DNA of 64,000 nucleotides from Pontivivens nitratireducens. GTDB taxonomy: Bacteria > Pseudomonadota > Alphaproteobacteria > Rhodobacterales > Rhodobacteraceae. Below are positions 26,901 through 35,306 of this stretch, piece by piece. Every line of letters starts with the position of its first letter. Positions within the stretch are counted from its first letter, which is position 1. A program made the translations under genes and the position numbers. The DNA lies in the NCBI RefSeq assembly GCF_014235845.1, contig NZ_JACJUQ010000006.1, forward strand, positions 124,001 to 188,000, in the 5' to 3' direction. A model generated the notes under the pieces. The model saw nothing but the letters and a program-made list of their open reading frames with translations. It had not been told where the DNA came from and made no database searches.

Positions 26901-26960
26901 CGTGATCACGTGGCAGTATCCGGTAAAACGGCCGTTTTGCGATATAGAACCTTGGTCATA
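26901..26960. promoter_or_regulatory. Divergent regulatory region of alcohol dehydrogenase and transporter genes
   Basis: Between the divergent starts lie two perfect palindromes, CGTGATCACG (26901-26910) and AAAACGGCCGTTTT (26925-26938). They are followed by CCTTGGTCATA (26950-26960), whose first eight bases recur upstream of coxG. These are candidate operators, with no factor assigned. Confidence 0.45.
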
Positions 26961-27106
26961 CGCCCCATGCTGGTCTGATCCGCCCCGTGCAGGGGCCCGC
27001 GCACCGGGATTCAGCCGGCCGTTCCGGCGCGGGCGCACCCCCCTTTGGTCGTATTCCGGCGCGACACCGACCTGCTAGTCTTTCACGTGACATTGGGAGG
27101 CATAAA

Positions 27107-28078
27107 ATGACGATGATGAAAAAAATCGGCGGCGCGATCGTCGCCGCATGTATCGCCACGGCGGGTTTGGCGGATACGCCGGTTCTGCGGGCGTCCGTCT
27201 TGCAGTTCGGCACCGTGAACTGGGAGCTCGACACGATCCAGCACCACGGGCTCGACGCTGCGAACGGCTTCGATCTGGAGGTTCAGGGCGTCGCGGGCGG
27301 TTCGGCGGCGCGGGTCGCGTTTCAGGGGGGGGAGACCGACGTGATCGTCGCGGACTGGCTGTGGGTTGCCCGGCAACGCGCCGCCGGGCGGGACTATGTC
27401 TTCATCCCGTATTCGAAGGCCGTCGGCGGCATCATGGTTCCGCACGACAGCACCGCGCAGGACCTCAGCGATCTGGCCGGGCAACGCATCGGCATCGCCG
27501 GCGGGCCGCTCGACAAAAGCTGGCTGATCCTGCAGGCCTACGCGCAGAAGAACTTCGACATGGACCTCGCCGCGGAAACCGAACAGGTCTTCGGGGCGCC
27601 GCCTCTCATCTTCGGTACGGCGATGGCGGGTGATCTGGATGGCGCGATCAACTTCTGGCATTTCGGCGCGAAGATGACGGCGGGCGGGATGCGCACATTG
27701 GTGGATGTCGCGGAGGCCTCCGTCGATCTGGGACTGGATCCGGAGACGCCTCTTCTGGGCTATGTCGTGAACGGCGCGCTGGTGCGTGAACATCCCGAAC
27801 TGGTGGAGGGTCTGTCGGCGGCCTCACGCGCGGCGAAGGATATTCTGGCCACCGACGATGCGGAATGGGATCGTCTGCGCCCACGCATGAATGCGGATAC
27901 CGATGCGCAATTCGCCGCATTGGTTGCCGGATTCCGCGCCGGAATTCCCGCCTCCGGCCCGATAGATGAGGCGGCGGCGGCCCGGATGCTGGCGCTGATG
28001 TACGAACTGGGCGGGGAGGACCTGCTGGGCGAGGCATCCGAACTGCCCGAGGGCGTGTTCGTGCACACCGGCAGCTAG
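27107..28078 (+). CDS. NitT/TauT-type ABC transporter periplasmic binding protein
   Basis: A 323-residue protein with a short signal peptide (to about A20) and the SsuA/TauA-like fold: GTVNWELDTIQHHGLDA, FQGGETDVIVADWLWVARQR. It would capture a small organic molecule in the periplasm. Divergent from the PQQ dehydrogenase and followed by its ATPase, it is probably linked to alcohol metabolism. The ATG at 27107 has GGGAGG six bases before it. No permease follows here; the matching type is at 42815. The ligand is unknown. Confidence 0.8.
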   Translation: MTMMKKIGGAIVAACIATAGLADTPVLRASVLQFGTVNWELDTIQHHGLDAANGFDLEVQGVAGGSAARVAFQGGETDVIVADWLWVARQRAAGRDYVFIPYSKAVGGIMVPHDSTAQDLSDLAGQRIGIAGGPLDKSWLILQAYAQKNFDMDLAAETEQVFGAPPLIFGTAMAGDLDGAINFWHFGAKMTAGGMRTLVDVAEASVDLGLDPETPLLGYVVNGALVREHPELVEGLSAASRAAKDILATDDAEWDRLRPRMNADTDAQFAALVAGFRAGIPASGPIDEAAAARMLALMYELGGEDLLGEASELPEGVFVHTGS

Positions 28079-28123
28079 GGTGCGACGCAGATCCAAAACC
28101 GGGCCCATGGCCGGGGCGGACCC

Positions 28124-28774
28124 ATGACGGAAACGGGCGGTGCGCCCGTTCTCGATCTGCATCTGCGGGGGCTGGCCTATGAGGGGGCTGACATCCTCGG
28201 CGATATCTCCTTCGCAATCCCGCGCGGGCAGACCGTCGCACTGGTCGGCCCGTCGGGAATCGGAAAATCATCGCTGCTGCGGATCTTTGCCGGGCTGGAA
28301 CGCGGCTATGACGGAACATGTACCGTCACGGGGCGCACCGCGATGGTGTTTCAGGAGCCGACGCTGCTGCCCTGGCGCAGTTTGCGGGACAACATCACCA
28401 TCGCGGCGGGCGTCTCCACCGATATCGCGGATGCGGTGCTGGCCGATGTGGGGCTGGCGGATCGGCGCGACGCATTTCCCAACCGCCTGTCACTGGGCCA
28501 GCAACGTCGCCTGTCACTGGCGCGGGCCTTCGCGGTGCGGCCGGACCTGCTGTTGATGGACGAACCTTTCGTCTCGCTCGACCCGCAACTGGTGGGGGAG
28601 ATGATTGCCCTGTTCGCCAGATTGCGGGACGCCTACGGCGTCACGACCGTGCTGGTGACGCATGTGGTGGAGGAGGCCCGGCAACTGGCGGACCGTATCC
28701 TGACCCTGTCAGGTCAACCCGCACGGGTCGCCAGCGATACATTCAACATCGCTGCTCAGAAAAGCGGGGCGTAG
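28124..28774 (+). CDS. ABC transporter ATP-binding protein (NitT/TauT type)
   Basis: A 216-residue ATPase with Walker A GPSGIGKSSL, a Q-loop in MVFQEPTLLPWRSL, signature LSLGQQRRLSLARAF (LSLGQ in place of LSGGQ) and Walker B LLLMDEPFVSLD. The EPTLLPWR sequence is typical of SsuB/TauB-like ATPases. It follows the binding protein by 45 bases and overlaps the 3' end of the convergent Sel1 gene by 19 bases. It probably energizes the permease at 42815. Confidence 0.87.
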   Translation: MTETGGAPVLDLHLRGLAYEGADILGDISFAIPRGQTVALVGPSGIGKSSLLRIFAGLERGYDGTCTVTGRTAMVFQEPTLLPWRSLRDNITIAAGVSTDIADAVLADVGLADRRDAFPNRLSLGQQRRLSLARAFAVRPDLLLMDEPFVSLDPQLVGEMIALFARLRDAYGVTTVLVTHVVEEARQLADRILTLSGQPARVASDTFNIAAQKSGA

Positions 28775-29301
28775 CGCCAATTGTCAGCGTCGGGTGTGAT
28801 CACGTCCAGATCGTAATCCGCATCGGCCAGCCGCCGCGCGATGTGCAGGCCGTCCTGCGCGGCCTCACCCACCAGTTGCCGGCCACGTTCCTCATCCTGC
28901 TGAACGCCGTGCCCGCGCATCAGGCTGATCCCGTAATTGAACTTTCCTACCGAATCGCCCAACTCGGCGGCGCGGCGATCCCATTCGGCGGCTGCTTCGG
29001 GGTCGTAATCCCCGCCGAGGCCGTTATTGTCCAGCTGCCCCATCCACGTCATCGCGGCGGTGTAGCCTGCGCGCGCGCAGTTCTCCAACAGGAACCGGGC
29101 CGCGGCATGATTGCCGGATTTCGTCAGCGGATAGCCCATGGAGCACAGGACCATGCCGGTCTCACCCTCCTCGGCCCGTTCGATGAAGCGTTGCCACGTC
29201 ATCTCATCGGGATTGGTGGTTCCGAATTGCGACAGATCCTCGGCCATAGCCGGGGCGCCGCACAGGGCGAAAGCGATAATGATCTGTTTCATGAGGGTCA
29301 T
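28756..29301 (-). CDS. Periplasmic Sel1/TPR-repeat protein
   Basis: A protein of about 180 residues with a signal peptide (MKQIIIAFALCGAPAMAEDL). Helical Sel1-like repeats follow, such as AAMTWMGQLDNNGLGGDYDP and GKFNYGISLMRGHGVQQDEE. Sel1 repeats mediate protein-protein contacts. The start is either 29301 or the ATG at 29292; the signal peptide fits the latter, and ribosome-site evidence is weak for both. It is the last gene of the minus-strand block containing the PedC-type exporter. Its role is unknown. Confidence 0.7.
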   Translation of the reverse strand: MTLMKQIIIAFALCGAPAMAEDLSQFGTTNPDEMTWQRFIERAEEGETGMVLCSMGYPLTKSGNHAAARFLLENCARAGYTAAMTWMGQLDNNGLGGDYDPEAAAEWDRRAAELGDSVGKFNYGISLMRGHGVQQDEERGRQLVGEAAQDGLHIARRLADADYDLDVITPDADNWRYAPLF

Positions 29302-29350
29302 TCTATCACCATCGGGCGAAGAAATCAGTACTGCTATGGTCGTAGATCCG

Positions 29351-30142
29351 TCATCCCCTGCCGCGCGGCCCCGTGATCCGGGGGCTGTAGCCCCACAGGG
29401 CCGCAACCGTGAACACCGCCGCTGCCAGCACGGTCCAGAACAGCGCCGGGCCGTTGAACTCAACATAGAGCGCGAAGCGGATCAGCTCGACCGCGTGGGT
29501 GAACGGGTTCACCGCGCAGATATTGTAGAGCAACTCGGACGATTCAGCCATTTTCCACAAGGGGTAGAGCGCGGAGGAAAGGAAGAACATCGGGAAGATT
29601 ACAAAATTCATCACCCCCGCGAAATTCTCCAACTGCTTGATGAAGCTGGACAGAAGCAGTCCCAGAGACCCCAGCATCAGCCCCGCCACGACCAGCGCCG
29701 GCAGCACGGTCAGATAACCCGCGACAGGCATCTTGATGCCCAGGGCCGCCGCGATGGCCAGAAAGGCATAGACCTGAAGGATGGATATGGCTGTCGCACC
29801 CAGCAGCTTGCATGTCAGCAGCCACCATCGCGGCAGCGGGCTGGTCAGCAGCAGCTTCATCGACCCCATCTCGCGATCGTAGATCAGGCTGAGCGAGGAT
29901 TGCATGCCGTTGAACAGCATGATCATGCCGCACAGACCGGGCACGATATAGGTCTCGTAGGTGATATAGGTCTGATAGGGCGGGATGATCGACAGTCCCA
30001 GCGCCGCACGAAAGCCTGCGGCGAAGACCAGCAGCCAGACCAGCGGGCGCACCAGAGCCGCGACGAAGCGTTCGCGCTGGTGGACGAAGCGCAGCGCCTC
30101 ACGCAGAACGATCGCGATCAGGGCGGTCAGATAACGGCTCAT
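29351..30142 (-). CDS. ABC-2 type exporter permease, PQQ alcohol system (PedC-like)
   Basis: A 263-residue integral membrane protein with about six hydrophobic helices (LVWLLVFAAGFRAALGL, VLPALVVAGLMLGSLGLLL, VNFVIFPMFFLSSALYPLW), typical of ABC-2 permeases. It overlaps the ATPase gene by four bases (ATGA). Orthologous permease/ATPase pairs accompany PQQ alcohol dehydrogenases in Pseudomonas (PedC region). The cargo has not been defined; efflux of an alcohol, an aldehyde or a cofactor is speculation. Confidence 0.83.
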   Translation of the reverse strand: MSRYLTALIAIVLREALRFVHQRERFVAALVRPLVWLLVFAAGFRAALGLSIIPPYQTYITYETYIVPGLCGMIMLFNGMQSSLSLIYDREMGSMKLLLTSPLPRWWLLTCKLLGATAISILQVYAFLAIAAALGIKMPVAGYLTVLPALVVAGLMLGSLGLLLSSFIKQLENFAGVMNFVIFPMFFLSSALYPLWKMAESSELLYNICAVNPFTHAVELIRFALYVEFNGPALFWTVLAAAVFTVAALWGYSPRITGPRGRG

Positions 30143-30855
30143 GCCGGGGCCTGCGTCATGGTGAGGAACGCTTGCTGCAAGGGGCGCCCGCCAGCGATTT
30201 CCCCGGCCAGACCGTCGCGCAGGACGCGGGTCCGGTGCAGCACGATCAGGCGGTCGTCGGGGCGGACTTCATCCGCCAGATGGGTCGCCCACAGCACGGT
30301 CGTGCCGTCGGTTGTCAGGTCGTGGACGTGATCGGTGATGGCGGCGCGGGCCGCTGCGTCGAAACCCACCGTCGGCTCATCCAGCAACAGGACCTTGGGG
30401 TCATGCAGCAGGGCGCGGGCGATCTCGGTGCGCCGCCGATGACCGCCGTTCAGGGCGCGGGCCTTTTCCTCCGCCCGATCCGCGATGTCGAGCCGTTCGA
30501 GGACATGGGCAATCCTGAGCGCCCGCCTCTTGCCGGACAGACCGTGCAGGGCGGCGAAATAGGTCAGGTTCTGACGAACGGTCAGGTCGAGATCCAGCGT
30601 CGATTGCTGAAACACGATCCCCAGTTGCGCCAGGGCTGCGCGGGGTGCGCGCTGCAGATCATGACCCGCGATGTGGATCTGACCGGAGGGCGGCACGAAC
30701 AGCCGCGTCAGCAGGTTGAACAGCGTCGATTTGCCCGCGCCGTTCGGCCCGAGCAAGGCACAGAACCTGCCCTGACCGACCTCGAACCCGACATCGGTCA
30801 GCGCCTGCTTGGCACCGTATCTATAGTTCAGCCCCTCGACGCGGATCGCGCTCAT
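30139..30855 (-). CDS. ABC exporter ATP-binding protein of the PQQ alcohol dehydrogenase system
   Basis: A 238-residue ATPase with Walker A GPNGAGKSTL, signature region LNGGHRRRTEIARALL (LNGGH in place of LSGGQ) and Walker B VLLLDEPTVGFD. The GGHRRR variant is a feature of the ATPases co-encoded with quinoprotein alcohol dehydrogenases. Its start overlaps the upstream hypothetical gene and its stop overlaps the permease start, so the three are translationally coupled. Confidence 0.87.
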   Translation of the reverse strand: MSAIRVEGLNYRYGAKQALTDVGFEVGQGRFCALLGPNGAGKSTLFNLLTRLFVPPSGQIHIAGHDLQRAPRAALAQLGIVFQQSTLDLDLTVRQNLTYFAALHGLSGKRRALRIAHVLERLDIADRAEEKARALNGGHRRRTEIARALLHDPKVLLLDEPTVGFDAAARAAITDHVHDLTTDGTTVLWATHLADEVRPDDRLIVLHRTRVLRDGLAGEIAGGRPLQQAFLTMTQAPA

Positions 30856-31274
30856 TCGATGGTGATCTCGATCCGCTGGGTTTCGCCGGTGGTGCCGGGG
30901 ATCTGCATGGAATAGGCGCCCGGTTTGATGGCGAGGAATCCGATCTCCATCTCACCTGCCTCGTCGAATTCGACGCTGTCCAGCCCGAGGGGGCGGATCT
31001 CCAACCCTTCGACCACGATTTCGTCGATCCAGATCGCGCGAAAGAATTCCGGGCCGACCAGCGCCAGTTCCTGACTGCCATCGCCCTGAATTTCGAACTC
31101 GTAATAGGTGCCGGATTTCAAAACCCATGGCTCGGCGGAAATCGGCTCCCCCGCTGACAGGATGATCGGCGGCAGGTCTTCCTTGTTGCTGCCCGATAGC
31201 ACACCTGCGGCACCAAAGCCATCGGCCAGTGCGGGTGTTGCCAGAAGGGCGAGCGATGCGATGAAAGCTTTCAT
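30852..31274 (-). CDS. Periplasmic hypothetical protein of the PQQ locus
   Basis: A 140-residue protein with a clear signal peptide (MKAFIASLALLATPALADG). The mature part is predominantly beta by inspection (TYYEFEIQGDGSQELALVG, GEMEIGFLAIKPGAYSMQIP) and ends in an acidic strand. The layout is reminiscent of small cupredoxin-like folds, but no Cys/His/Met copper set is evident. It lies between the beta-propeller and ATPase genes, overlapping the latter by four bases. A fixed place in the operon suggests a real part of the system. I do not recognise a function. Confidence 0.7.
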   Translation of the reverse strand: MKAFIASLALLATPALADGFGAAGVLSGSNKEDLPPIILSAGEPISAEPWVLKSGTYYEFEIQGDGSQELALVGPEFFRAIWIDEIVVEGLEIRPLGLDSVEFDEAGEMEIGFLAIKPGAYSMQIPGTTGETQRIEITIE

Positions 31275-31282
31275 GGACGATC

Positions 31283-32245
31283 CTATTGAGTTGGACGGAA
31301 GGCCGCACCCCAGGGGAAGCGACCGACGTCGATGGATTTGAGAGCAGTTCTGTTGGCCACGTCGATGACCGTGACATCGCCCGAGACGCCGTTTGTGGTG
31401 AACAGCAGCGACTTGTCCGCGTTGAAGGCCATGTGCCAGACGCGGCGCCCGACGAGGATGTAATCCTTGACCTCCAGCGTTTCGGTATTCACCACGGCGA
31501 TATGGTTGGACGGGCCGAGGGCGACGAAAGCTGTTCGTTCATCGGCGGAAAACTCGAACCCGACCGGCTGCACCCGGTCGCGGTGCACGCCCGGAACCTC
31601 GAAGTCGATCTTGCCTATCTCGGACTGGTCGGAGGTGTCGAAGACCGTGATCGTGCCGCCGATCTCGGAGCTGACCCACATCTGCGCGCCGTCATGCACG
31701 AATTCCGCGTGGCGCGGGCGGCTGTCCACCAGGGTGTTGGCGAACAGCTCCTGCGTTTCGGTGTCGATCCAGTGGGCCATGTTGGTGGTTTCGGACGTGG
31801 TGATCGCGATGGTGCCGTCCGGTGAGATGGCCATGCCCTCAGGCTCCACCCCCACGTCGATCTGCGCGATGACCTGCCGGGTCTGCGTGTCCACGACCGT
31901 GGTGATCGCATCGTCCTCGTTCGCGATGTAAAGATGCCGGTCGTTGGGGTGCAGCACGAATTGTTCGGGATCCTCGCCCGAGGGCAGGTCGTGCAGGATC
32001 TCTCCGGTCGCGGGGTCCATCACCTGCACCGCGTCACTGTCGGACGCGCAGATATAGACGACGCTGTAATCCTTGGAAAACGTGATGCCGCGCGGGCGTT
32101 CGCCGGTGGGATAGGTGGCGATAACCTCCAGCGTGTCGATCGAGATGACGGAAACGGTGTCGTCCTTCTCGTTCGTCACCCAGATTTCATCGGCTGCGGC
32201 GGGTGCTGCCAGCAGGCAACAGATCAGACCTGCGCTGCGTATCAT
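31283..32245 (-). CDS. YVTN-type beta-propeller protein, PQQ-catabolism associated
   Basis: A 320-residue periplasmic protein with a signal peptide (to about A18) and seven or so YVTN-like repeats, for example TYPTGERPRGITFSKDYSVV, IDVGVEPEGMAISPDGTIAI and ILVGRRVWHMAFNADKSLLF. Members of this group are co-encoded with PQQ alcohol dehydrogenases and the ABC exporter. Their biochemical task is not established. The ATG at 32245 overlaps the stop of the upstream binding-protein gene (ATGA), favouring it over the ATG at 32260. Confidence 0.85.
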   Translation of the reverse strand: MIRSAGLICCLLAAPAAADEIWVTNEKDDTVSVISIDTLEVIATYPTGERPRGITFSKDYSVVYICASDSDAVQVMDPATGEILHDLPSGEDPEQFVLHPNDRHLYIANEDDAITTVVDTQTRQVIAQIDVGVEPEGMAISPDGTIAITTSETTNMAHWIDTETQELFANTLVDSRPRHAEFVHDGAQMWVSSEIGGTITVFDTSDQSEIGKIDFEVPGVHRDRVQPVGFEFSADERTAFVALGPSNHIAVVNTETLEVKDYILVGRRVWHMAFNADKSLLFTTNGVSGDVTVIDVANRTALKSIDVGRFPWGAAFRPTQ

Positions 32246-33414
32246 TCGAAGACCTCGCAATTGCTTTCGGGGCGATCCAGCCCAAGGGTATCCAGCTCGT
32301 TGACCTGATGCAGGAACCCCTCAAGCGGGGCCTGCGCGACCAGGGCGCGTGGGTGGGCGATGGCGATGGGTTGGCGCAACTGGCCGTTCCAGTCGCGATA
32401 GGTCAGCGGGCGGCCCTTGAATCCGGGCAGTTCGAAATCCTCGGACAGGATATAGTCGCGCAGCACCTGCGGATCAGCGGAATCGGTGCGGGTTACCGCC
32501 TCACCTATTGTGCGGATGGCGGCCCAGGCGGCGTAATCCACACTCAACATTTCGCGCGCGTGACGTTCGGAAAACCGGCCCTGCAACTGGGCCGCGCCCC
32601 ACTGCTCGATCACCGGGGACCAGGTAACGGCGGTCAGCCCCTCGGACCCGGCGACAGGGCGGGCCTGCCATGTGTTGTAGAGGACGTAGCGCCCGAAATC
32701 GTGCAGTTCGTCCGCCAGGATCATCACGTCATAGTCACCGAGGCTCTGCGTGAACAGTGGCACCTCCTGCGAGGCGGAGCGGCGCATATCCGCCTCGAAA
32801 TCCCAGGTTTTCTCACCTTCGAGGCCCAGGCCGAATTTCGCAAGGCTGCGGCGCATGGCGGCCGCGTAGGCCACGTCCTGCGGATGAACACCGGCAATCA
32901 TCACCAGATCGGTCCAGCGGCGAAACAGGAAGAATTGCGCCAGCGCATCCGTGCGCATCGCGTCCGACGGCAGGGTGTGCAGCAGGTTCGCGCGACACTG
33001 ATCGTCGCGCAACGCGATATCGCCGGAGGATACGTTGAACAGTGTCGCATCGCGCGCTTGCGGCAGGTCCGCAATCGCCAGCATCACGTCCGCCGGCGCG
33101 TCGATCAGGATGAACGGCGTCACCGCCAGCATTTCCGCCGCCGCCGCGACCGGGTCGGTCCCGTCCTGGACCGTGGTTGCCGTCAACTCGTAGCCATGGC
33201 CCAAAAACCGCCCGGTGGTGATGTTGTCCTCCAGCCCGGTCTGCGCCCCGGCCAGTCCCAGGTCCTCCGGAATGGGGTCGAGATTGGACAGGGTCGGCGG
33301 TTGGGGCGGGCGCCCTGAAAGATACCCGATATTCAGGTTGACCTCGGCGTGGGCTGCCACCCCGAAGAACAGACATGTGAACAGTGCCAGATACGTGCCT
33401 TTTGCCATGTCCAA
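32242..33414 (-). CDS. Branched-chain-type ABC binding protein of PQQ alcohol system
   Basis: A 390-residue periplasmic protein with a signal peptide (to about A23), of the group found with PQQ alcohol dehydrogenases. Typical pieces are NLNIGYLSGRPPQPPTLSN, a first lobe with FILIDAPADVMLAIADLPQA, and MLSVDYAAWAAIRTIGEAVT in the second. It heads the minus-strand operon that continues with the propeller, hypothetical protein, ATPase and permease. No importer permease of the Liv type is present, so it may work as a sensor or as part of the exporter system. The promoter region it shares with cytochrome c contains three 23-bp tandem repeats. Confidence 0.82.
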   Translation of the reverse strand: MDMAKGTYLALFTCLFFGVAAHAEVNLNIGYLSGRPPQPPTLSNLDPIPEDLGLAGAQTGLEDNITTGRFLGHGYELTATTVQDGTDPVAAAAEMLAVTPFILIDAPADVMLAIADLPQARDATLFNVSSGDIALRDDQCRANLLHTLPSDAMRTDALAQFFLFRRWTDLVMIAGVHPQDVAYAAAMRRSLAKFGLGLEGEKTWDFEADMRRSASQEVPLFTQSLGDYDVMILADELHDFGRYVLYNTWQARPVAGSEGLTAVTWSPVIEQWGAAQLQGRFSERHAREMLSVDYAAWAAIRTIGEAVTRTDSADPQVLRDYILSEDFELPGFKGRPLTYRDWNGQLRQPIAIAHPRALVAQAPLEGFLHQVNELDTLGLDRPESNCEVFE

Positions 33415-33474
33415 AGTCTTAACAAACGGCAGGGTGCCTTGGGATGAGACCTTAGTCTTGTGGCGGGAGCCTTG

Positions 33475-33543
33475 GGGCGGGGCGTGCGTTCAAGAAAGGG
33501 CGGGGCGTGGGTTCAAGCAAGGGCGGGGCATGCGTTCAACCAA
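33475..33543. repeat. Three tandem 23-bp repeats in a divergent promoter
   Basis: Three adjacent 23-base units (33475-33497, 33498-33520, 33521-33543) each read GGGCGGGGC[G/A]TG[C/G]GTTCAA followed by GAAA, GCAA or CCAA. They lie between the divergent starts at 33414 and 33623. The period of about two helical turns would place bound proteins on one DNA face. Function is inferred only from position. Confidence 0.8.
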
Positions 33544-33622
33544 GGTCGTATATGCCACCCCCGCGACACCTGATAGCCGTTTGGGCAACCGATCGAAAAA
33601 ATGAACGGACAGGGAGCGATAC

Positions 33623-34324
33623 ATGAACCGCATTACCAGGAAATTCGCCATTGGCACCTTTATCTGCGGGTCGATGATCGGCACGGCCTTCGCGGCTGGG
33701 CTGCCATTGGGGGTGTCGCCGGTGGATACCGGCGATCTGCCGCATACCGGTGATGAATGGCTGATGGAAAACCCCTACCGGGCCGAGGTCGCGGGTGAGG
33801 ATGTCTGGAGAGAGGCCCTCGCCGTGGGGGAATCCGGCTACATCCAGAACTGCGCGCGCTGTCACGGGCTGGGGGTCGTGTCGGGCGGTCTGGCCCCCGA
33901 TCTGCGTTTCCTCGAAGCGGAGGAATACGGCGATTCGTGGTATGTCGAACGCTTCCGTTCGGGCTATTCGCAAAACGGCACCACCAAGATGCCCGCCTTC
34001 GAGGAAACCCTCGGTCAGGACGCCGCCTGGGCGATCCGAACCTATATCGAGACCCGCCCAGACGATGAGGTAATGGCGGAGTATGTGGACGAACTGGCCG
34101 AGCTGCGCGATACCCTGCGCGCCGTGGGCGATGACACGGACAGCGTCGATCCGGAGGCGCTCAAATCCCGCCTGAACGAGATTGCCGCCGAAATTCCGAC
34201 CATGTCCGGTGCCCCGGTGGCTGACAGCATCGCCTCGCGCGCGGCGCAAATCATCGACGGCACCGCCGAGGGGTATGTTCATGCCGCCGAAACCCTGACG
34301 ATCGGTCTGTCGGCGGCGCATTAG
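33623..34324 (+). CDS. Periplasmic cytochrome c of the alcohol oxidation system
   Basis: A 233-residue protein with a signal peptide (to about A25) and one c-type haem site, CARCH at residues 77-81, with a plausible distal methionine M123 (TTKMPAF). It would accept electrons from the quinoprotein dehydrogenase, as PedF/ExaB-like cytochromes do. An unusual C-terminal stretch of about 90 residues after the cytochrome domain is helical and charged (DELAELRDTLRAVGDD). It is the first gene of the plus-strand block and is followed by a MxaJ-like binding protein four bases later. Confidence 0.85.
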   Translation: MNRITRKFAIGTFICGSMIGTAFAAGLPLGVSPVDTGDLPHTGDEWLMENPYRAEVAGEDVWREALAVGESGYIQNCARCHGLGVVSGGLAPDLRFLEAEEYGDSWYVERFRSGYSQNGTTKMPAFEETLGQDAAWAIRTYIETRPDDEVMAEYVDELAELRDTLRAVGDDTDSVDPEALKSRLNEIAAEIPTMSGAPVADSIASRAAQIIDGTAEGYVHAAETLTIGLSAAH

Positions 34325-34327
34325 GGG

Positions 34328-35227
34328 GTGCGGGTGGTGATACGCTCTTTGCTGTTCGCGCTGGGCCTGCTTGCGGCCGGACCGGCTGCCGCCCAGGATC
34401 CCTGCGCCTACTACACGCCGCAGCCCCGGCCGCAGAATGCCGGACGCGATATCGTGGGCCAGGAACTGGATGTGATTCAGGAACAGGGCCACATGCTGTT
34501 CGCGGTCTACGCGGATTTCCCGCCCTATTCGTGGCAGCAGGGCGGGCGGCCGACCGGCGTGGATATCGAGATAGCGGAGCTGATCGCCGAGGATCTGGGC
34601 GTTGACGCGCGGTTCAACTTCGTCGCGGCGGGGGAGAATCTGGAGGCCGACCTGCTCAACAACATCTGGAAAGGTGCGGTGATCGGCGGGCGGATCGCAA
34701 ATGTGATGATGCGCGTCCCCTACGATTCCGCGTTCAGTTGCAGGGTGGAGCAGGTCGTCTTTACCGGGCAATACGGCGCGGAATCCATCGCCATCGCCTA
34801 TGACAAGGCCAGCTATCCCGATGCGCCGCCCGTTCCCGCATACTTCCGGTTCGACAGTGTCGCGGTCGAAAGCGATTCGATCTCGGATTTCTACCTCGCC
34901 TCGTTCGCCGGGGGGCAACTGGCCGGAAATGTAAGGCGCTACCCCACGATGGCCACCGCGATGGAGGCGTTGAACACCGGTGAGGTCATGGCCGCGATGG
35001 GGCCGCTGGGGCAGCTGGAATACGGCCTGTCGGAAAGCTCCGCCGTGCACAACCCGCCCCTGCCCGGTTTCGCGGTCAGCAAGTGGACGCTGGGCGTTGC
35101 GGTCAACTTTCGGTATCGCCCGCTGTCCTATGCGGTGGACGATGCGATCAATGCCGGGCTGCAGGATGGCCGGATCGCAGGGATCTACGAAAGTTACGGA
35201 CTGACCTTTCAGCAGCCGGAGCGGTGA
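34328..35227 (+). CDS. MxaJ/XoxJ-like periplasmic binding protein, quinoprotein-associated
   Basis: A 299-residue protein with a signal peptide (to about A22) and a type-3 periplasmic binding fold: LDVIQEQGHMLFAVYADFPP, TGVDIEIAELIAEDLGVDAR and VRRYPTMATAMEALNTGEV. MxaJ and XoxJ proteins assist methanol dehydrogenase maturation or activation; this is the version found with PQQ alcohol dehydrogenases. Translation begins at a GTG (34328) or one of the GTG codons just after it, directly behind the cytochrome stop. The pairing with cytochrome c mirrors xoxGJ. Confidence 0.82.
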   Translation: MRVVIRSLLFALGLLAAGPAAAQDPCAYYTPQPRPQNAGRDIVGQELDVIQEQGHMLFAVYADFPPYSWQQGGRPTGVDIEIAELIAEDLGVDARFNFVAAGENLEADLLNNIWKGAVIGGRIANVMMRVPYDSAFSCRVEQVVFTGQYGAESIAIAYDKASYPDAPPVPAYFRFDSVAVESDSISDFYLASFAGGQLAGNVRRYPTMATAMEALNTGEVMAAMGPLGQLEYGLSESSAVHNPPLPGFAVSKWTLGVAVNFRYRPLSYAVDDAINAGLQDGRIAGIYESYGLTFQQPER

Positions 35228-35240
35228 GGGCGGACTAAGC

Positions 35241-35258
35241 CCTTGGTCGCATAGTCCC
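35241..35258 (+). promoter_or_regulatory. Candidate regulator site upstream of the cox operon
   Basis: CCTTGGTCGCATAGTCCC lies 49 bases before the coxG start. Its GTCGCATAG core recurs on the minus strand at 42743-42758, and CCTTGGTC recurs at 26950. The preceding bases GACTAAG with CTTGGTC form an imperfect inverted repeat (35234-35248). Confidence 0.45.
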
Positions 35259-35306
35259 GAGCAGCCGCCGCCCCTAATCTGAGTCGAAGCAACAACGGAT
35301 ATTGTC

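Noticed and set aside
33475-33543. CRISPR array
   Set aside because: The 23-base units are contiguous without spacers, so this is a tandem repeat and no cas gene is near.
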